Part shown: piece after piece, positions 1 to 6,324 of the stretch
Numbering within the stretch: the stretch's first letter is position 1
Layout: each line of letters begins with the position of its first letter
Assembly: GCA_031253705.1 (NCBI GenBank)
Contig: JAIRVW010000113.1
Location: forward strand, 1-7,292
From: Brucellaceae bacterium
Lineage (GTDB): Bacteria; Pseudomonadota; Alphaproteobacteria; Rhizobiales; Rhizobiaceae
DNA: 7,292 bases
Direction of reading: 5' to 3'
Notes under the pieces: model-generated
Seen by the model: the letters and a program-made list of their open reading frames with translations, nothing else
Told to the model about the DNA's origin: nothing
Database searches by the model: none
Translations under genes and position numbers: made by a program

Positions 1-128
1 GTACCATCGGCTGGGTAGCTCAGTGGAAAGAAATGGTCGAAGATCCGGCTCAGAAAATCGGCCGTCCGCGTCAGCTTTACACCGGCCACGCACAGCGCGA
101 TTTCGTACCGCTGGCAAAACGCAAATAA
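1..128 (+). CDS. gltA: Citrate synthase, C-terminal end (partial, 5' end outside window)
   Basis: This is the 3' end of a gene entering from the left; the reading frame starts at base 3 and ends at TAA 126-128, leaving 41 codons. The peptide contains a tryptophan-rich helix ([10 protein letters not shown]), then [15 protein letters not shown] and a basic tail ending FVPLAKRK. This matches the C-terminus of type II (hexameric, Gram-negative) citrate synthase, where the GRPRQLYTG segment is strongly conserved. The enzyme condenses acetyl-CoA and oxaloacetate to citrate at the entry of the TCA cycle in the cytoplasm. The catalytic His and Asp residues lie upstream, outside the window. A strong terminator follows 17 bases after the stop, so this gene is transcriptionally separate from msrP. 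Identification is from recalled family sequence and is quite secure despite the short fragment. Confidence 0.9.
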   Translation, partial: TIGWVAQWKEMVEDPAQKIGRPRQLYTGHAQRDFVPLAKRK

Positions 129-144
129 TCAATACTTCACTAAT

Positions 145-174
145 GAAAAAGGCTCCTTCGGGAGCCTTTTTTAT
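145..174 (+). terminator. Rho-independent terminator of gltA
   Basis: An 11-bp perfect stem (146-156 pairing with 161-171) closes a TTCG tetraloop (157-160), with the 3' arm running directly into a T-tract (167-174). UUCG tetraloops are exceptionally stable in RNA. It lies just after the gltA stop codon and has the full layout of an intrinsic terminator. The A-run at the 5' base (146-150) also supplies a short U-run on the opposite strand, but no gene needs it there. Confidence 0.93.
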
Positions 175-296
175 TTATCCTATAGGATTTTGCGGTTTTC
201 TCACGCATTCTGAACTCAAATAAACCACAGATTTCCGCATAAATATTGCCAGCAAAACATTCGTTTCATTCCCCAAATGCGTCATTGCATATCCGC

Positions 297-302
297 AGGG
301 AG
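297..302 (+). promoter_or_regulatory. Ribosome binding site of msrP
   Basis: AGGGAG sits 8 bases before the ATG at 311, which supports that start. The stretch 175-296 upstream must hold the msrP promoter, but I see no convincing -35/-10 pair in it. Confidence 0.7.
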
Positions 303-310
303 CCGACACA

Positions 311-1264
311 ATGCCTAAGTCCTTTTTCAAATCCGGTATTGCATCCTCTGAAATCACCAGCCGGTCATTCTATCTGCGCCGACGTGAATTCATTAAGACC
401 GGTATTGCAGCAGGGATTGGCTTGTCTTTGAGCGGAATGTTCCCCGAGATTGCCTCGGCAAAAGACAGTGCGGACGGCTTCAAAACAGATGAAGCTCTGA
501 CACCAAAAGACTCTGTGCTGACCTATAATAATTTCTATGAATTCGGCACCGGTAAGTCTGATCCGTCCAGCTACTCCGGCGATTTCAAACCGCGCCCGTG
601 GACAATTGAAGTCGGCGGTATGGTGGCAAAGCCTGCAACTTTCGACATCGACGATCTTATCAAAACCATGAGCATTGAAGAGCGCATCTACCGGATGCGC
701 TGCGTTGAAGCATGGTCGATGGTTATCCCATGGCAGGGCTTTCAGCTGTCAGAACTGCTGAAGCGCGTGGAGCCGCTTGGTTCAGCCAAATATGTGGCTT
801 TTGAAACCGCCTTGCGCCCCAAAGAAATGCCGGGCGTCGGCGGTGCCTTTCCTGGTCTGGACTGGCCGTATCGCGAGGGTTTGCGCATTGATGAGGCAAT
901 GAACCCGCTGACACTACTGGCAACCGGCCTTTATGGTGAAAACCTCGCCAGTCAGAACGGCGCGCCTGTGCGTCTCGTTGTGCCTTGGAAATACGGCTTT
1001 AAAGGCATCAAATCCATTATCAAAATCACACTGACGGACAAAGAACCGGTCACGGCATGGAAAATGCAGAACGCTTCGGAATATGGCTTTTATGCCAATG
1101 TTAATCCGGCGGTTGACCATCCGCGCTGGAGCCAGAAGACCGAAACACGGATCGGCAGCGGCAGTTTCTTCTCGCCTGACAGGCGCGATACACTGCCGTT
1201 TAACGGCTATGGCGAGCATGTCGCCCAGCTCTATAGCGGTATGGATCTGACCAAAAACTACTAA
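311..1264 (+). CDS. msrP: Protein-methionine-sulfoxide reductase catalytic subunit MsrP (periplasmic molybdoenzyme)
   Basis: The protein has 317 residues, the usual length for MsrP (formerly YedY). It reduces protein-bound methionine sulfoxide, both R and S forms, in the periplasm, using a mononuclear molybdenum-molybdopterin cofactor and electrons from the membrane partner MsrQ. The N-terminus carries a Tat signal: RRREFIK at 23-29, a hydrophobic stretch about 30-43, and an Ala-Ser-Ala cleavage site at 48-50. Tat export fits a cofactor loaded in the cytoplasm. The sulfite-oxidase-type Moco domain follows; Cys131 in [10 protein letters not shown] is the expected Mo ligand. Other family signatures are YNNFYEFG (72-79), YVAFET (161-166), [20 protein letters not shown] (216-235) and YGFYANVNP (258-266). 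The ATG at 311 is supported by AGGGAG 8 bases upstream and by a plausible pre-Tat length. It is followed 13 bases later by msrQ, forming the standard msrPQ operon. Nothing in it is damaged. No HprSR-type regulator genes are adjacent. Confidence 0.97.
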   Translation: MPKSFFKSGIASSEITSRSFYLRRREFIKTGIAAGIGLSLSGMFPEIASAKDSADGFKTDEALTPKDSVLTYNNFYEFGTGKSDPSSYSGDFKPRPWTIEVGGMVAKPATFDIDDLIKTMSIEERIYRMRCVEAWSMVIPWQGFQLSELLKRVEPLGSAKYVAFETALRPKEMPGVGGAFPGLDWPYREGLRIDEAMNPLTLLATGLYGENLASQNGAPVRLVVPWKYGFKGIKSIIKITLTDKEPVTAWKMQNASEYGFYANVNPAVDHPRWSQKTETRIGSGSFFSPDRRDTLPFNGYGEHVAQLYSGMDLTKNY

Positions 1265-1277
1265 GGCTGGAACCGGC

Positions 1278-1958
1278 ATGAAACCAGATATCGCTGCGCA
1301 AGCAACCACTCTGCCCCGCAACTCCGGCAAACAAGCACCTGTCCGCAAGCCACCATTGAAAATACCCAATAATGCGTGGCTGCGCTGGGGCATCTATGCG
1401 GTTGGTCTTGCACCGGCATTATGGGCATTCTGGCTCGCAGCCAATAATCAGCTCGGGGCTAATCCGGTCAAATCATTCGAGCATATATTGGGGCAATGGG
1501 CGCTGCGCTTCCTGATCCTCACCTTGCTTGTCACACCTTTGCGCGATCTGTTCCGGCTGAATTTTCTACCCTATCGCCGCGCTCTCGGCCTGCTGGCGTT
1601 TTATTATGTGGCCATGCATTTCGCGACCTATATCATTCTTGATCGCGGGCTGAACTGGCCGGAGATCGTGAAGGATGTCACCCAGAGATGGTTCATCATC
1701 ATTGGCTTCGCCGCTTTTGTTTTGATGATCCCGCTGGCTATAACCTCGAACCAATGGTCGATCCGCAAGCTGAAAAGCAAATGGCAAAGCCTGCACCGGC
1801 TGATCTATATTATCGCACTTGCCGGTAGTCTGCATTTTCTGATGTCGGTGAAAAGCTGGCCGACGGAGCCGCTGATTTACGGGCTGATCATCATTATACT
1901 GGTTCTGTGGCGCTTTGTTCGCCAGCCCTATCTCGCTTATAAAAAAGCTGACCGGTGA
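1278..1958 (+). CDS. msrQ: MsrQ, heme-binding membrane subunit of the MsrPQ system
   Basis: This 226-residue inner-membrane protein of the ferric-reductase-like transmembrane family is the electron donor of MsrP; it passes electrons from the quinone pool or a cytoplasmic flavin reductase through b-type heme. About six membrane segments are visible: roughly 34-54, 72-88, 101-120, 138-155, 172-190 and 198-213. Conserved histidines sit at 69, 114, 173 and 186; the spacing of the last three (59 and 13 residues) matches the heme-ligand histidines reported for E. coli MsrQ (His91, His151, His164). Family signatures include LGQWALRFLILTLLVTPLRD and the loop-helix SKWQSLHRLIY. The first 30 residues are polar, basic and proline-rich, and probably a cytoplasmic tail. 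The gene starts 13 bases after msrP; its Shine-Dalgarno is weak, so translational coupling to msrP is likely. Its TGA stop lies in the terminator hairpin that follows. Confidence 0.96.
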   Translation: MKPDIAAQATTLPRNSGKQAPVRKPPLKIPNNAWLRWGIYAVGLAPALWAFWLAANNQLGANPVKSFEHILGQWALRFLILTLLVTPLRDLFRLNFLPYRRALGLLAFYYVAMHFATYIILDRGLNWPEIVKDVTQRWFIIIGFAAFVLMIPLAITSNQWSIRKLKSKWQSLHRLIYIIALAGSLHFLMSVKSWPTEPLIYGLIIIILVLWRFVRQPYLAYKKADR

Positions 1959-1980
1959 TTAACCGGTCAGCTTTATTCTT
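1941..1980. terminator. Bidirectional terminator between msrQ (+) and the MFS gene (-)
   Basis: A 13-bp perfect stem (1944-1956 with 1962-1974) encloses a 5-base loop (1957-1961). On the + strand it is followed by TTTATTCTTTT; on the - strand the six A's at 1941-1946 read as a U-run. It therefore serves both convergent genes. The 5' arm lies within the last codons of msrQ, and the msrQ stop codon (1956-1958) spans the stem/loop junction, an economical arrangement. Confidence 0.92.
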
Positions 1981-1998
1981 TTGCTCTGAAAGCCTGTA

Positions 1999-3423
1999 TT
2001 ACCAGCGTTTGACCATGCGTGATGCACAGAGAAATGCCAGCAACGGCCCCACACCGAAGCTTAAGAAAAGCCAGAATGCAGCACTGGATGTCCCGGCCAT
2101 ACCGCCTGGCACAGTCAGACCACCAAGACTGGTGACCATACCGGCCATAGCTGCACCAAGACCGGCAGAGAACAGCTGCACCGTAGTGATTGCCGTTGAA
2201 GCCAGATCTTTTTCATCGGTCGGCGCCACTTTCAGCACTCGTGTCAGCAGATGCGGCCATGTCATGCCCACACCGCAGCCTACAGCGATAAATCCGGCGC
2301 AGAGCGGCAGCAATTCCAGATAAGTACCGCCGCTGGCAATCGGCAGCAAAAGCAGCAACAGAACCATACCGGCAAAGGACGTCAGCGGGCCGATAATGAT
2401 CACGTCACGCACGCGGCGTGAGGCAATGCCTGAACTCATGATCGAGCCGAGTGTCCAGCCAGCACCCATCAGTGCAGCCAGATAACCGGCAACCAATGGC
2501 GACTGGTGATGCAGAACCTGCAGGAACAGCGGAATAAACACTTCCACCGAAGTGACTGTCAGTGCCAGCAAGGACATGGTGACGATGACCGGTCCCAGCG
2601 GCTGGCTGAAACTGAAAGAACCACGCGGCAGCAGGCGTTTACTGCTGGTTGCATCTAAGCGGATCATAATAGCAATCAGAACAATAGCGGTGCTGATACC
2701 GATCACATTCCAGATCACTTCATGGCTGATACTGCCAAGCGAAACGGCAAAAACTGCGAGTGTCAGCAAGGTAAGCTGCGCAAAAGGCAGACGATTGGTG
2801 TCTTCCTCCTCATGGCGCACATCCGGCAGCACAAACAGTGCCATAGCGGCGAAGAGCAATGCCGCAGGCACAACCGACCAGAAAGCCGCGCGCCATTCAC
2901 CGAGTTCCGCAAAAATACCGCCGACGGCAGGTCCGACCAGCGTGGCAACACCCCACATGCCGGAGATCAGCGCCATGGCCCGCGGCCACAGGGCTTCAGG
3001 AAACACGATACGGATCATCGCATAGGACAAAGCCAGCATAAAACCGCCGCCAAAGCCCTGAATGAAACGGCCGATCAGCAGAACCGGCATGGTCGGAGAC
3101 ATGGCGCAAATCAGGGTACCGAGCGCGAAAACACTGGCTGAGATAGCATAGGCCTTACGCGGCCCTGCACTGCGTAGCAGCTTCACCGCCAGTGTTGAGC
3201 CGATGATGGATGCAACAACAAACAGCGTTGTATTCCATGCATAGTAATCCAGCCCGCCGATATCCGCGACAACGGACGGCAGAATGGTCGTAGCAATGTA
3301 AACATTAATAGCATGAAGCGCGACGCCGCCTGCGAGCGCCAGTGAGCGAATAGCATTTTTGCCAGTCAACAAATCTCCCCAGCCAACTTTATGAGCACTG
3401 GTGAGGGATGCCGGGTCAGACAT
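1999..3423 (-). CDS. MFS exporter, DHA2 (14-helix, EmrB/QacA-like) family
   Basis: A 474-residue inner-membrane transporter, probably a proton-driven exporter of a small toxic compound. About fourteen hydrophobic helices can be counted, typical of the DHA2 drug:H+ antiporter group. Motif B-like LLIGRFIQGFGGG falls at about 115-127 in helix 4. Motif C, the antiporter signature GVATLVGPAVGG, falls at about 158-169 in helix 5. The helix-1 region reads NVYIATTILPSVVADIG, where many DHA2 proteins have an Asp (LDxTIVNVALP); here the equivalent residue is Asn40. The open frame extends to a TTG at 3447, but I chose the ATG at 3423 because GGAG sits 6 bases upstream of it and the TTG has no good site. 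The gene is divergent from the winged-helix regulator at 3582, the usual layout of an efflux pump and its repressor. Its terminator is shared with msrQ. The substrate cannot be deduced from sequence. Confidence 0.9.
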   Translation of the reverse strand: MSDPASLTSAHKVGWGDLLTGKNAIRSLALAGGVALHAINVYIATTILPSVVADIGGLDYYAWNTTLFVVASIIGSTLAVKLLRSAGPRKAYAISASVFALGTLICAMSPTMPVLLIGRFIQGFGGGFMLALSYAMIRIVFPEALWPRAMALISGMWGVATLVGPAVGGIFAELGEWRAAFWSVVPAALLFAAMALFVLPDVRHEEEDTNRLPFAQLTLLTLAVFAVSLGSISHEVIWNVIGISTAIVLIAIMIRLDATSSKRLLPRGSFSFSQPLGPVIVTMSLLALTVTSVEVFIPLFLQVLHHQSPLVAGYLAALMGAGWTLGSIMSSGIASRRVRDVIIIGPLTSFAGMVLLLLLLPIASGGTYLELLPLCAGFIAVGCGVGMTWPHLLTRVLKVAPTDEKDLASTAITTVQLFSAGLGAAMAGMVTSLGGLTVPGGMAGTSSAAFWLFLSFGVGPLLAFLCASRMVKRW

Positions 3424-3429
3424 TTCAAT

Positions 3430-3433
3430 CTCC
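3430..3433 (-). promoter_or_regulatory. Ribosome binding site fixing the MFS start at 3423
   Basis: On the minus strand GGAG lies 6 bases before ATG 3423-3421. The longer reading, from TTG at 3447, would place this purine run inside the coding region and has no comparable site upstream. Confidence 0.75.
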
Positions 3434-3494
3434 GGAACAGCTATCAAAAACCATGAGTTCCGGCGGGAATGCGCCTGTTTTTCTCATCAATTTT

Positions 3495-3517
3495 AACCGG
3501 ATTATACCGATCGGGTT
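3495..3517. promoter_or_regulatory. Candidate operator: 23-bp imperfect palindrome in the MFS/regulator intergenic region
   Basis: Arms AACCGGAT (3495-3502) and ATCGGGTT (3510-3517) are inverted repeats with 7 of 8 matches around a 7-base spacer. A shorter perfect palindrome CCGATCGG (3507-3514) overlaps the right half. The element lies in the only shared control region of the divergent pair and covers a perfect TATAAT on the minus strand, so a protein bound there would block the exporter promoter. It also touches a possible -35 of the regulator at 3516-3521. The obvious candidate ligand is the winged-helix protein encoded at 3582-4259; this link is inference. Confidence 0.5.
3501..3506 (-). 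promoter_or_regulatory. -10 box of the probable MFS gene promoter
   Basis: The minus strand reads a perfect TATAAT here, about 78 bases before the chosen MFS start. At 16-18 bases upstream (around 3523-3530) there is no good TTGACA-like -35, so the promoter may be weak or depend on an activator. The box lies entirely inside the palindrome 3495-3517, consistent with repression. Confidence 0.5.
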
Positions 3518-3544
3518 GCAAATCCCTGAGGGAGCCGTTAATTA
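3516..3544 (+). promoter_or_regulatory. Possible promoter of the regulator gene
   Basis: TTGCAA (3516-3521) and TAATTA (3539-3544) are spaced 17 bases apart and would start transcription near 3551, giving a leader of about 30 bases. The -35 overlaps the right edge of the palindrome, so autoregulation is possible. The matches are imperfect and this remains tentative. Confidence 0.35.
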
Positions 3545-3571
3545 AGCAAGTATTGACTTGGAATATTCAGC

Positions 3572-3577
3572 AGGAGA
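3572..3577 (+). promoter_or_regulatory. Ribosome binding site fixing the regulator start at 3582
   Basis: AGGAGA ends 4 bases before the ATG at 3582. The open frame extends upstream to a TTG at 3558, but that start would put this strong site inside the gene. Confidence 0.78.
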
Positions 3578-3581
3578 TCAA

Positions 3582-4259
3582 ATGTCAAGTTCTGACATTA
3601 TCACTTCAGATGAAATAAACGGCGTTGCACAACAAAGCACCGCTGATCGTTTGCTGTTTATTCTCAAAACCCGCGGCCCGCAAACAATATCTGCACTGGC
3701 AAACATCATCGGCACCGGTGCCGAGAATATACGCCAGCAATTGCAAAAATCTGTGACAGAAGGGCTGATTGAAACCCATGTCACAGAGAAAAAAGCCAAA
3801 GCCGGCAGGCCGGTGCAGCTCTGGCAACTGACTGAGAAAGGCAATAGCCGCTTTCCCGACAGTCATGCGGAACTTACAGTCGCATTGTTGCGTCATATAG
3901 ATAGTTTGGGTGCTGATCTGACTGAACGTGTGATTGCGCTGCGCGAGCAGGAAATGCTGACTACCTATCAGACCGCAATGCAATCCGCCTCCGCGCTTGA
4001 GGAACGCATCGATCATCTTGCCCGCCTCCGCTCTGCGGAAGGCTATATGTCGGAATGGGAAAAGCAGGCTGACGGCACATGGCTGCTGATTGAAAACCAC
4101 TGCCCTATCTGCGCTGCCGCCACTGCCTGCCGTGGTTTCTGCCGCTCAGAGCTCAATATTTTTCAGGCCATTCTTGGCGATAACTGCAAGGTCGAGCGCT
4201 GCGAGCATATTCTGCTTGGTGCACGCCGCTGCGCCTATCGGATCACTCAAACCGGATAA
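3582..4259 (+). CDS. Winged-helix transcriptional regulator with cysteine-rich C-terminal domain (SufR/COG2345-like, putative Fe-S or metal sensor)
   Basis: A 225-residue cytoplasmic DNA-binding protein. Residues about 20-95 form a winged helix of the ArsR/DeoR/SufR type: ADRLLFILKTRGPQTISALA, a recognition-helix region (GAENIRQQLQKSVTEGLI) and a wing GRPVQLWQLTEKG; the GRPxxxWxLTxxG pattern and the FPDSHAEL that follows are typical of COG2345/SufR proteins. A helical linker (about 95-155) probably dimerises. The C-terminal domain has seven cysteines at 174, 177, 183, 187, 202, 207 and 217 (C-x2-C-x5-C-x3-C-x14-C-x4-C-x9-C). SufR-type regulators bind a [4Fe-4S] cluster through C-terminal cysteines, so an Fe-S, metal or redox input is likely; which cysteines act cannot be read here. 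The start at ATG 3582 follows AGGAGA. It is divergent from a DHA2 exporter, its probable target. It could alternatively belong to the group annotated with a 'methanogen output domain'; I cannot verify that. Confidence 0.85.
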   Translation: MSSSDIITSDEINGVAQQSTADRLLFILKTRGPQTISALANIIGTGAENIRQQLQKSVTEGLIETHVTEKKAKAGRPVQLWQLTEKGNSRFPDSHAELTVALLRHIDSLGADLTERVIALREQEMLTTYQTAMQSASALEERIDHLARLRSAEGYMSEWEKQADGTWLLIENHCPICAAATACRGFCRSELNIFQAILGDNCKVERCEHILLGARRCAYRITQTG

Positions 4260-4300
4260 ATAAAGGCGATCCGGCAAAATGCCGAACCGCCTTTGTTACA
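4255..4300. terminator. Convergent terminator between the regulator (+) and the amidohydrolase gene (-)
   Basis: Outer stem AAAGGCG (4262-4268) pairs with CGCCTTT (4288-4294); an inner stem CGGC (4272-4275) with GCCG (4281-4284) closes a 5-base loop, with a small internal mismatch region between them. On the minus strand the hairpin is followed by TTTATTTAT, a good U-rich tract for the amidohydrolase gene. On the plus strand only CTTTGTT follows, so termination of the regulator there is probably weaker. Confidence 0.8.
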
Positions 4301-4314
4301 TTCACACAGCCTTA

Positions 4315-5910
4315 TTACTGCGGCGCAGTCAGTTCAGGAAATTTGACGCCGAGCTGATCCAGATAGGTCGGATATTTCTCCGCATCATAATAGAGCTTCT
4401 GCATTTCAGGGCGGAACTGCTGCATAATCTCCGTATTCAGCTGAATTTGCGGCTTATCATCGGCACCAAGCATCGGCAGATATTTCTGATCTTTCTGCTG
4501 CACATTGGTGAAATAGTCCTGCGCTGCCGCTACCAGCTCCGGCTTGGTCAGAAGATCAACCCCTGTCATAGCAATCACTTTTGAACCGGCGACAACGCCT
4601 TTATGGGCGATTGGTGTGGCCATCGACATAGCATTCGACCAGTGATGCCCCGGAAGGTTCGGAATATTCGACGGATAATTCAGCGTAATTGTCGGCACAA
4701 TCCATGACACATCGCCGATATCATCCGAGCCACCGCTTTCCAGTTTTTCCGGTGGCGGTGCCAGTTTCTTCAGCTCTGTCGCCAGTCCCTCTTCCTTGCC
4801 TTTCACCACCTTCTGCACCGCTTTGGCAAAGTTGTTTTCATCGTCAGTCCATTGCGGCAAACCAACCTCGAGAATATTGGCATAGGCTGCCTCTGCCACA
4901 GGCTTGTTGAAATGGCGCGGTGCTGCTGTGCCGATAATCTGCCGTTCAACCGTCGTATCCGACATTTGGGCAGCGGCCTCGGAGATCGTATTGGCGATCG
5001 CAAAATTCTTGGCGATATTTTCAAAATCCGTCTCACGGATGAAGTACCAGACGCTGGCAACGGACGGCACCACATTCGGCTGATCGCCGCCGTCAGGGAT
5101 CACATAATGCGAGCGCTGTTCAGGGCGCAGATGTTCACGCCGCATATTCCAGCCCACATTCATCAGTTCCACGCCATCCAGCGCACTGCGTCCGCGCCAC
5201 GGCGCACCGGCGGAGTGGGCAGACTCACCGGCAAATGTATATTTGACCGAAACCATGCCGGTGCCATTGGCTGCGCCCCACGAGGTTTGCAGATTATTTC
5301 CCACATGCGTGAACAGCACGACATCCACATCCTTGAATACGCCGTCACGCACCATATAGGCTTTACCGCCCAGCAATTCCTCCGCCACACCCGGCCAGAG
5401 TACCAGCGTGCCGGAGAGCTTATCCTTCTCCATCAGGTCTTTCATCGCCAAGGCTGCAACCACATTCACAGCCTGCCCGGAATTGTGCCCTTCACCGTGA
5501 CCGGGTGCGCCCTCAATCATCGGCTTGCGATAGGCAACGCCGGGCATCTGGGATGTTTTGGGCAGACCGTCAATATCGCTGCCCAGCGCAATCACCGGTT
5601 TGCCCGAGCCCCAGCGCGCCACCCAACCGGTTGGCAGACCGGCAACGCCGCGCTCAATCGTAAAACCGTTCTTCTCCAGAATGTCTGTGATGTATTTTGA
5701 GGTTTCCACCTCGTGGAAAGCCAGCTCACCAAAGCTGAAAATTGAATCCGTCATCTCTTGCGCAAGCTTGGCGCGGCTCTCCACACCTGCAGTCACCTGC
5801 TGCTTATAGGCTTTGATATCCTGTTCGGATTTTTGTGCGGCAGCCTGACTGAGCAGTGAGGCTGACATCATAAGGCTAAGTGCAATTTTAGACGAGAGAT
5901 TACAAGACAT
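4315..5910 (-). CDS. Secreted M20-family amidohydrolase (AbgB-like metallopeptidase)
   Basis: A 531-residue protein with a Sec signal peptide (basic start, hydrophobic about 9-22, cleavage after AAA near residue 25), so the enzyme is probably periplasmic. The rest is an M20 dimetal hydrolase related to p-aminobenzoyl-glutamate hydrolase subunit B and amidohydrolases of the M20D group, which cleave amide bonds of acylated amino acids or small peptides. Metal-site landmarks: SDIDGLP (111-117), GHGEGHNSG (137-145), the Glu pair GVAEELLGG (174-182; Glu177 or Glu178 as general base), FTHVG (200-204), and GHHW (421-424). The lid/dimerisation domain carries ESAHSAGAPWRGRSALDGVEL (229-249), split here as HSAGAPWRGRSALD in its core. 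GSDDIGDVSWIVPT (394-407) is an AbgB-type signature. Where M20D enzymes have a metal-binding Cys (GHxCGH), this one has Glu140. The start is set by GGAG six bases upstream (5917-5920). It is divergent from another exported enzyme, the lyase homologue. Exact substrate unknown. Confidence 0.88.
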   Translation of the reverse strand: MSCNLSSKIALSLMMSASLLSQAAAQKSEQDIKAYKQQVTAGVESRAKLAQEMTDSIFSFGELAFHEVETSKYITDILEKNGFTIERGVAGLPTGWVARWGSGKPVIALGSDIDGLPKTSQMPGVAYRKPMIEGAPGHGEGHNSGQAVNVVAALAMKDLMEKDKLSGTLVLWPGVAEELLGGKAYMVRDGVFKDVDVVLFTHVGNNLQTSWGAANGTGMVSVKYTFAGESAHSAGAPWRGRSALDGVELMNVGWNMRREHLRPEQRSHYVIPDGGDQPNVVPSVASVWYFIRETDFENIAKNFAIANTISEAAAQMSDTTVERQIIGTAAPRHFNKPVAEAAYANILEVGLPQWTDDENNFAKAVQKVVKGKEEGLATELKKLAPPPEKLESGGSDDIGDVSWIVPTITLNYPSNIPNLPGHHWSNAMSMATPIAHKGVVAGSKVIAMTGVDLLTKPELVAAAQDYFTNVQQKDQKYLPMLGADDKPQIQLNTEIMQQFRPEMQKLYYDAEKYPTYLDQLGVKFPELTAPQ

Positions 5911-6324
5911 GTATAGCTCCGTTCATGAATTTGCCTGAGTTTATATGATCGTTGCCCGCAAAGAATTCATCATAAAAACACCATATACAACCCTTAAAAT
6001 AATAATTACAAGCTTTTGATTTTACTGAATTTATTGTCATTTCAACAGTCACTGAATATCGAATTTCACTTCAATAATTTTCGTCTTTCAGTTGCACTCA
6101 GTCTCTTTCACTCCGGTTCAAAGCGAAACAAGGCCACCCTCTGAACGAGCAGAAGCACGGCACAGAAAAATCATTCTCCGCCTGCAAGACTATTTAGCTT
6201 TTTGTTATTGCCGGTTTCGCAAATTTCGCCGTTCCGGCCTTTCAAGCAATTCCTATACTGACCCATAATTTGCCGCATCCATAAGCGCCCTCATCCAGAG
6301 GGAAAAGGCAAACGGGAACCCAGT
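5911..6324. other. AT-rich divergent intergenic region between two exported enzymes
   Basis: This 414-base gap must contain promoters for both flanking genes. Bases about 5940-6090 are markedly AT-rich compared with the genes. A perfect 8-bp palindrome TTCATGAA lies at 5922-5929, close to the amidohydrolase start. Toward the lyase there is GCCGG (6210-6214) with CCGGC (6234-6238), enclosing a repeated TTTCGC (6215-6220 and 6224-6229). A possible lyase -10 is CATAAT (6264-6269) with a poor -35 (TTCAAG, 6241-6246) 17 bases upstream, which would leave a leader of about 50 bases. No promoter here is convincing, and I see no credible gene or structured RNA. Confidence 0.5.
5917..5920 (-). promoter_or_regulatory. 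Ribosome binding site of the amidohydrolase gene
   Basis: On the minus strand GGAG lies 6 bases before ATG 5910-5908, consistent with the signal-peptide start. Confidence 0.7.

Noticed and set aside
278..290. ATGC-N5-GCAT inverted repeat just before msrP, considered as an operator
   Set aside because: Arms are only 4 bp and there is no supporting promoter or regulator gene nearby; likely chance.
914..1393. 159-codon minus-strand frame opposite msrP/msrQ
   Set aside because: It is a shadow of two confidently identified genes, with no family resemblance or start signals.
4852..5700. 282-codon plus-strand frame opposite the amidohydrolase gene
   Set aside because: Long but antisense to a clear M20 enzyme; its protein is rich in His/Arg/Ile without domain features, typical of the complementary frame.
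5945..6019. 24-codon plus-strand frame in the divergent intergenic region
   Set aside because: No good ribosome binding site and low-complexity AT-driven composition; it is expected by chance.
5900..6040. 46-codon minus-strand frame overlapping the start of the amidohydrolase gene
   Set aside because: It begins in AT-rich intergenic sequence, has no ribosome binding site, looks unlike a protein, and ends inside the well-supported M20 start.
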